Below, in pieces: positions 5,932 to 10,260 of a stretch of 10,260 bases of DNA (the first letter of the stretch is position 1; the number at the start of each line of letters is the position of its first letter). The DNA comes from Clostridia bacterium (GTDB lineage Bacteria > Bacillota > Clostridia > Christensenellales > Pumilibacteraceae). Under the pieces are notes generated by a model. It saw only the letters and a list, made by a program, of their open reading frames with translations, had not been told where the DNA came from and searched no databases. The position numbers and the translations under genes were made by a program. Location of the stretch: the NCBI GenBank assembly GCA_900767465.1, contig CAAGAW010000006.1, positions 1-10,260 of the forward strand. The letters run 5' to 3'.

Positions 5932-6640
5932 TGTCATTTTGGTTAAATGTGGCAAAACCGTTTCTCGCAGTCCGCTTTGTTTTATACTGTCATTTCGACC
6001 GGAGTGAGGACGATAGTCCGAACGCAGCGGAGAAATCCCCCGCGATAGAGGTATACCGTTCGTGTACGAGTCGTCCGTCTTCCCTTCCGGGAGATTGCCG
6101 CGTCGCGCTTTGCGCTCCTCGCAATGACATGGCGGTACGGGTGTACGTTTTAATCAAAATGATTATCCATATAAAACGCCGCATACGCCTAAAAAGTTTG
6201 TCATTCCGAGGGAACGAAGTGACCGTGGGAATCTCCCGGAAGGGGAAACGGTTGTCTCGGCGACCGATTACAATATTGATAAGTGTTCGTGTATGATTGT
6301 TTCCTTTTCTATTGCGGGGCGGAGAGCCTCCGCGGGCGAGGCAGTGAGCCCCTGCTGGCAAGTGTTTGGGCTGGTCGTATTCGGCAGTGAGCCACTGCGG
6401 GCGAGTCAGTGAGCCACTGCGGGCGAGTCAGTGAGCCACTGCGGGCGAGTGGGCCGGCGCGGGCATGTTACGTGCCGTTTTTTATGCGGGGGATTTCTCG
6501 ACTAACGCTCGAAATGACATTGTGTCCGATTCGCGGCGTAGCCGTCGGTAGGGCGGGACGCCCTCGTCCCGCCGCATAACGTATACGACTGTTTCCGTTT
6601 CTGTCGCAGAGGTTTTCTCGACTGACGCCCATGAATGACA
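5932..6640. repeat. REP-like hairpin array, right arm of the long inverted repeat
   Basis: This non-coding block is the inverted counterpart of 141-683. In order it holds the linker (5932-5984), then hairpins at 5989-6040 (arms 5992-5996 and 6032-6036), 6083-6128 (arms 6094-6098 and 6121-6125), 6199-6245 (arms 6203-6207 and 6228-6232), 6488-6519 (arms 6493-6497 and 6511-6515), the GC hairpin (6552-6573) and a degenerate hairpin (6609-6639). Relative to the left arm it carries about 165 extra bases at about 6318-6483, which include a 22-bp tandem repeat. Linkers are conserved as well as hairpins, so the pair derives from duplication of one larger block. Confidence 0.8.
6385..6450 (+). repeat. 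three perfect tandem copies of a 22-bp hairpin unit
   Basis: The unit is repeated exactly at 6385-6406, 6407-6428 and 6429-6450. Each copy begins CAGTG-AGC-CACTG, a 5-bp stem with a 3-base loop, and ends GCGGGCGAGT. Diverged single copies occur near 5739, 5815, 6341 and 9968. There are no spacers, so this is not a CRISPR array. Perfect identity of the copies points to recent expansion. Confidence 0.85.
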
Positions 6641-6645
6641 AGGGC

Positions 6646-6757
6646 GACCGTTTGGTTTTATTCGGTTAGTCCGTTTTTGCGCGGCTCGCCCGAAACGACA
6701 ACGCGTAAGTTTGGCGTTATTCGGCTAATCGCCATAACAACGTTACACGCGCTCAAA
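6646..6757. repeat. diverged repeat modules upstream of the ABC promoter
   Basis: Two related segments are present, GTTTGGTTTTATTCGGTTAG (6650-6669) and GTTTGGCGTTATTCGGCTAA (about 6703-6722). The second continues through AACAACG to ACGCGCTC and matches the reverse complement of 717-769. No gene is supported between 6640 and 6813. Confidence 0.45.
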
Positions 6758-6813
6758 GACGGTATGTTCACACGGTTTTTTCGCAAATTTAATACGCTTT
6801 TTATGGTAGTTTC

Positions 6814-6842
6814 TTGACAATTTGCGGCGGAACGCATATAAT
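6814..6842 (+). promoter_or_regulatory. consensus sigma-A promoter of the ABC exporter gene
   Basis: TTGACA (6814-6819), a 17-base spacer and TATAAT (6837-6842) match consensus in all twelve positions. Transcription should start near 6849, which leaves a leader of about 257 nt before the ABC gene. A promoter this strong in front of such a long leader suggests that control acts after initiation. Confidence 0.88.
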
Positions 6843-6848
6843 AAAAGC

Positions 6849-7105
6849 GACGGAATGCCGAGCGACGATTAAATTTTAACGTTCGCCGACGAGCCGTCTG
6901 CGCGACGGAAAAACGATCGGGGCGAAACTGCGGGGTCAACGTGAAGTTTTGCCGCTTTTTAATTTACGGCACGACCGACCGCACGCCGCCGCAAACGCCG
7001 AAGTGTTGACGGACTACGCGCCGTCGTTGCATTCGCGATAACGCGCCGCAATCGTTCGCGCGGCTCGCGGACGTTTACGGAGCGTACCGGAAAGGAGAAG
7101 AAAAG
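6849..7105 (+). promoter_or_regulatory. long structured 5' leader of the ABC exporter mRNA
   Basis: No gene of normal size lies here. The leader starts with a possible five-codon frame (ATG 6855, reads MPSDD, stop at 6870-6872) without a convincing ribosome binding site. Visible structures are CCGTC/GACGG (6894-6898 and 6904-6908), the terminator-like hairpin at 6921-6960 and GACGG..CCGTC (starting near 7009). The leader ends with AAAGGAG (7091-7097), 8 bases before the ATG, an excellent ribosome binding site. It matches no riboswitch class that I recognise. Confidence 0.5.
6921..6960 (+). terminator. terminator-like hairpin inside the ABC leader, candidate attenuator
   Basis: GGCGAAACT (6921-6929) pairs with AGTTTTGCC (6945-6953), nine pairs including one G-U, around a 15-base loop. 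Two bases later comes TTTTT (6956-6960). It lies roughly 70-110 nt past the predicted transcript start and 145 bases before the gene. An intrinsic terminator in this position would make expression conditional. The loop is large and the T-tract modest, so strength is uncertain. Confidence 0.5.
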
Positions 7106-9895
7106 ATGCTCAGATTAACCGACGTAAAAAAGGATTACAAAGTAGCGGATACCACGGTGCACGCGCTTAAAGGAGTTTCGCTTGCGTTCCGTCAGTCCGA
7201 ATTCGTGTCCATTTTAGGACCGAGCGGCTGCGGCAAAACCACGCTCCTCAATATAATCGGCGGGCTCGACCGATACACGTCGGGCGACGTTTCGATATCG
7301 GGCGTAAGCACGAAAAAGTTTCGCGACCGCGACTGGGACGTGTACCGCAACCATCGTATCGGATTCATTTTCCAAAGTTACAATCTGATCCCGCACCAGA
7401 CGGTGCTCGGCAACGTCGAACTCGCGCTCACGATCGGCGGCGTAACCAAAGCCGAGCGCACCGAGCGAGCCAAAGCCGCGCTCGACCGCGTGGGTCTGAA
7501 AGGTCAGTATAACAAAAAACCCAACCAACTTTCGGGCGGGCAATGCCAGCGCGTGGCAATCGCGCGTGCGCTTGTCAGCGATCCCGAAATCCTGCTTGCC
7601 GACGAGCCTACCGGCGCGCTCGATACCGCTACGAGCGTTCAGATAATGGATCTTATCAAAGAGATCAGCCGCGAAAAACTCGTCATTATGGTTACGCACA
7701 ACCCCGACCTTGCCGAGAAGTATTCGACCCGTATCATCAGGCTTCTGGACGGCGAAGTAGTGGGAGACAGTATGCCTTACTCTCCCGAAGACGAAATCGC
7801 CGAGTGTGAAAACCTTAAACGAGTCGCGGACGAAAAAGCGGAAGAGGAAGCGAAAACGCTTGCGGCAAAAAACCCGACTAAAACCGTCCGCCGTCGCAAA
7901 AACGCCGATACGTATAAGGAAAAAGCGAAAATGAGCGCGTTTACGTCGTTCCGGCTTTCCGCGCAGAACCTTATGACGAAAAAGGGCAGATCGATTCTCA
8001 CTTCCGTTGCGGGCGCAATCGGAATAATCGGCGTGTCGCTCGTTCTCGCGCTGTCGTACGGAATCCGCACGTACATAAACACCATGCAGAACGATATGCT
8101 TTCGGGCAACCCGATCACTATTTCGCAAAGCACGTTCGACATGTCGGCGATAATGGGCTCGATGACTCCCGAACAGAAAAAGAAAATGATCCGCGAAAAC
8201 GGCTACGTCAACGTCAATTCGATGGTGGATACGCTCGTCGGCTATTCCAAAACCGCGGATTCGCTTATGGTTAAAAACGAAATCACGCAGGAGTACGTCG
8301 ATTACGTTTCCGCGCTCCCCGAAGAGGACGCAGCGGCGGTGTACCTCGATTACGGTCTCGATATAGGTAATAATATCTATACCGACTTCAAAGAAACTCA
8401 GTCGGGAACGACGAAAAACATGTCCGTTTCGGCTATCCGCAATATTTATATATCCGTCCTCGAACAAACGATCTTCGACAAGTACTCGTCGTATGTGTCC
8501 TCGCTCGTAGATAATTTCAGACAAATGCCCGCGGGTGAAGATTATATCCTCGAACAATACGAAATACTCGACGGCAGAATCGCGAAAGAGAAAAACGAGA
8601 TTATGATCGTTCTTAACGACAGCACCGCGCTGTCCGACGTGCTTCTCGCCCAACTCGGGTACTACTCGCAGGACGAATTTTTGCACCTTGTCTATAAGTC
8701 CGCCAAAAACTCGGACGCACACTACGACGTAAGCGGTATGGAAGAGTATTACGGCAGCGACAGTCTTAATAAGGACAAATTCACCTACGACGAACTTCTC
8801 GGCAAAAAATTCACTTATTATCCGAACGACGCGATTTATACCCGCTTGCCCGTGCCGCAAATCGCGATGTTCTCGTATTCGCCCGAATCGGATCCGGCAT
8901 GGAACGACTCCGAAGCGACCAAAGGACTCGACCTCGAAGTCGTAGGAATCATCACTCCGAAAGAGGGCATTTCGTACGGGTGCATGAAAGACGGATTCTA
9001 CTATACCGAGGCTTTGACGAAATACGCGATCGAAAAGAACGAATCCTCGCAGATCGCAACGCTTATCGCGGGCGAAGAGGACAAGGAAGAAGCCGATCGG
9101 ATCAAAAATATTTCGGAAGGCAGCATTCTGTCGGGTGTGGATGCGACTTCGCATACTCCCTACGGCGTAACTTACGATTACGCCTATACTTACAACGGAA
9201 CGACTACGACCAAGAAGGGGTTTGTGGGAAGCACGAATCTTCTTACCGCGAAAATGCAGATTTATACGCTTTCGCTCAATAACGTGGGCGGAACCGATCT
9301 TGCTTCGGGCATTTCGATTTATCCCAAAAACCTCGATCGCAAGTCGAACGTTCTTAAATACCTCGACGCGTGGAACGGCGACGGGGACGTTACGGTCAAC
9401 GGCAACGTTATCGGGAAAAACGATCGTAACAAGATAATCTACACCGACAACCTGTCGCTTATTATGGACATGATCGGCGAGTTCGTGAATATCGTCACGA
9501 TTGCGCTCGTAAGCTTCACCGCGCTGTCGCTCGTCGTAAGTTCGGTTATGATCGGAATCATAACGTACGTGTCCGTCGTCGAACGCACCAAAGAGATCGG
9601 CGTTATCCGTTCGCTCGGCGGCAGAAAACGCGACGTCAGCCGTCTGTTTATCGCCGAAACTTCGATGATCGGGCTTGCCTCGGGACTTATCGGCGTCGGC
9701 TTTACCTACCTTGCCTCCGTCGTCATAAACGCAATCGTAAGCCCGCTTACGGGGATCGCGACGATCGCTTTGTTCCCGTGGCACGAAGCGGTTATCATGA
9801 TCGGAGTCAGCATTATTCTTACCCTGATTTCCGGAGTGTTCCCCGCCCGCGCCGCCGCGCGTAAAGACCCCGTAGTCGCGCTCCGCACCGAGTAA
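7106..9895 (+). CDS. MacB/FtsX-type ABC exporter, ATPase and permease in one chain
   Basis: This 929-residue protein begins with a LolD/MacB-type ATPase (about 1-220): Walker A GPSGCGKTT (38-46), Q-loop Gln90, signature LSGGQ (142-146), Walker B ILLADE (162-167), D-loop ALD (171-173) and H-loop His198. A charged, lysine- and glutamate-rich linker (about 225-278) leads to the permease. The first membrane helix is at about 297-319. A large extracytoplasmic domain of about 470 residues follows, then three helices (about 793-825, 854-878 and 894-914) with the FtsX-family segment KEIGVIRSLGGRKRDVSRLF (829-848) between the second and third. Two chains should dimerise into a mechanotransmission-type exporter. 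The cargo cannot be read from the sequence; peptides, lipids and antibiotics are all possible. Oddities are Cys147 in LSGGQCQR, where Gln is usual, and the large external domain. The gene has its own promoter, leader and terminator and no visible partner gene. Confidence 0.9.
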   Translation: MLRLTDVKKDYKVADTTVHALKGVSLAFRQSEFVSILGPSGCGKTTLLNIIGGLDRYTSGDVSISGVSTKKFRDRDWDVYRNHRIGFIFQSYNLIPHQTVLGNVELALTIGGVTKAERTERAKAALDRVGLKGQYNKKPNQLSGGQCQRVAIARALVSDPEILLADEPTGALDTATSVQIMDLIKEISREKLVIMVTHNPDLAEKYSTRIIRLLDGEVVGDSMPYSPEDEIAECENLKRVADEKAEEEAKTLAAKNPTKTVRRRKNADTYKEKAKMSAFTSFRLSAQNLMTKKGRSILTSVAGAIGIIGVSLVLALSYGIRTYINTMQNDMLSGNPITISQSTFDMSAIMGSMTPEQKKKMIRENGYVNVNSMVDTLVGYSKTADSLMVKNEITQEYVDYVSALPEEDAAAVYLDYGLDIGNNIYTDFKETQSGTTKNMSVSAIRNIYISVLEQTIFDKYSSYVSSLVDNFRQMPAGEDYILEQYEILDGRIAKEKNEIMIVLNDSTALSDVLLAQLGYYSQDEFLHLVYKSAKNSDAHYDVSGMEEYYGSDSLNKDKFTYDELLGKKFTYYPNDAIYTRLPVPQIAMFSYSPESDPAWNDSEATKGLDLEVVGIITPKEGISYGCMKDGFYYTEALTKYAIEKNESSQIATLIAGEEDKEEADRIKNISEGSILSGVDATSHTPYGVTYDYAYTYNGTTTTKKGFVGSTNLLTAKMQIYTLSLNNVGGTDLASGISIYPKNLDRKSNVLKYLDAWNGDGDVTVNGNVIGKNDRNKIIYTDNLSLIMDMIGEFVNIVTIALVSFTALSLVVSSVMIGIITYVSVVERTKEIGVIRSLGGRKRDVSRLFIAETSMIGLASGLIGVGFTYLASVVINAIVSPLTGIATIALFPWHEAVIMIGVSIILTLISGVFPARAAARKDPVVALRTE

Positions 9896-9922
9896 CCGAA
9901 ACAATCGATCGGATTTTATTCG

Positions 9923-9959
9923 ATACCCCCGTTCTCATACGATTGCGGGGGTATTTTTT
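9923..9959 (+). terminator. Rho-independent terminator of the ABC gene
   Basis: ATACCCCCG (9923-9931) and CGGGGGTAT (9946-9954) form a perfect 9-bp stem with a 14-base loop, followed by a run of six T residues (9954-9959). It begins 28 bases after the stop codon at 9895. Confidence 0.9.
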
Positions 9960-9965
9960 ATCCTT

Positions 9966-10075
9966 GCGTAAGGCAGGGAGCCCCTGCGGGCAAGTGTTTG
10001 GGTTAGTCGTGTACGATTGTTCTCGTTTCTATTGCGGGGGATTTCTCGACTAATGCTCGAAATGACAATCGTGTA
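9966..10075. repeat. REP-like module, direct copy of 5815-5909
   Basis: The block contains GAGCCCCTGCGGGCAAGTG, then GTTTGGGTTAGTCGTGTACG and a hairpin with arms ATTTC (10041-10045) and GAAAT (10059-10063) in the contexts GGGGGATTTCTCGACTAA and GCTCGAAATGACA. It starts directly after the ABC terminator. In reverse complement its hairpin corresponds to the one at 147-176, in line with the outer inverted repeat. Confidence 0.7.
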
Positions 10076-10260
10076 CGCAACCTGTTAAGCCTTCCCCCTC
10101 GGGGGCGCGACGCGGCGGTGTGAAACACCGTAAAAACAGTCCGCAGGTGACTGTTTTTAGCCAAAGCGGCGAAGTAGCTATGCTACGAGCCGGAAGGTGG
10201 ATTGCCGAAGCGTCGCGAAGGCAAGACGGATGAGGGGAAAACGACGATAATTTTATTATA
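10076..10260. repeat. MITE-like repeat, right outer copy, interrupted by 86 bases
   Basis: In reverse complement this block matches 41-140: the AT-rich TATAATAAAATTATCGTCG end, CCCCTCATCCGTCTTG, the TTGCC..GGCAA arms, CCACCTTCC, CCCCGAGGGGGAAGGCTTAA and AGGTTGCGT. Relative to the left copy, 86 bases (10106-10191) split the CCTTCCCCC palindrome. The window ends inside the element at TTTTATTATA. Confidence 0.75.
10106..10191. repeat. 86-bp three-hairpin insert in the outer repeat
   Basis: The insert holds three perfect hairpins in a row: CGGTGT-GAA-ACACCG (10116-10130), AAAAACAGTC with GACTGTTTTT around a 7-base loop (10132-10158), and GTAGC-TAT-GCTAC (10174-10186). The central one has A-tract and T-tract ends and could terminate transcription on either strand. 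There is no coding potential, and the segment is absent from the matching place in the left copy (between about 111 and 112). Confidence 0.7.

Noticed and set aside
5856..6361. Open frames on both strands over the right repeat array
   Set aside because: They consist wholly of repeat modules and linkers, have no ribosome binding site, and corresponding modules elsewhere do not keep the frame.
6385..6450. Possible CRISPR array
   Set aside because: The three 22-bp units are directly abutting with no spacers, and no cas gene is present.
6635..6939. Short frames on both strands (6635-6817 plus, 6658-6939 minus) upstream of the ABC gene
   Set aside because: They overlap repeat modules and the consensus promoter, lack ribosome binding sites and show no family features.
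7214..9904. Open frame of 896 codons on the minus strand, antisense to the ABC gene
   Set aside because: The product is rich in Arg, His and Phe with no known motif, and it lies entirely across a clearly conserved transporter; it is a composition artefact.

Overview
The window looks like an accessory region of an uncultured Gram-positive anaerobe, most likely a gut Clostridia (a Christensenellales-like lineage is only a guess). The reasons are strong AGGAGG-type ribosome binding sites, a TTG start behind GGAGG, near-consensus sigma-A promoters, a roughly 930-residue ABC ATPase-permease fusion of a kind common in Firmicutes, and intergenic space crowded with REP-like and MITE-like hairpin repeats.

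Layout. Positions 1-983 carry no gene; they hold a palindromic MITE-like repeat (1-134), a 540 bp array of REP-like hairpin modules (141-683), a further short repeat (717-769) and the terminator of the rhamnose operon (846-875). Positions 984-4366, minus strand, are a compact L-rhamnose operon in the order rhaB-rhaA-rhaD (rhamnulokinase, L-rhamnose isomerase, rhamnulose-1-phosphate aldolase). A divergent control region (4367-4787) holds a promoter for each direction and the remains of a RAYT-type transposase. An AraC-family cupin regulator follows at 4788-5741 on the plus strand. Positions 5742-6640 are a second repeat array. From 6814 a consensus promoter and a roughly 257-nt structured leader precede a MacB-like ABC exporter (7106-9895), which ends at an intrinsic terminator. 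From 9966 to the end there are repeats again.

How the genes work together. The three enzymes convert L-rhamnose to dihydroxyacetone phosphate and L-lactaldehyde, and the divergent AraC protein is the obvious candidate activator. No rhamnose transporter or lactaldehyde reductase lies in the window. The ABC exporter has its own promoter and terminator and shows no sequence link to rhamnose use.

The least ordinary feature is the repeat architecture. The left array (141-683) and the right array (5932-6640) hold the same modules and linkers, collinear and in opposite orientation, so the whole rhamnose cassette sits between two long imperfect inverted repeats. An outer inverted pair (about 41-176 and 10041-10260) brackets the ABC gene as well. 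The hairpin modules come in T, G and C variants in which the central stem pair changes in a compensatory way. Other points for a second look are a rhamnulokinase about 46 residues short at its C-terminus, a -10/start motif repeated on either side of the transposase remnant, and a terminator-like hairpin inside the ABC leader.
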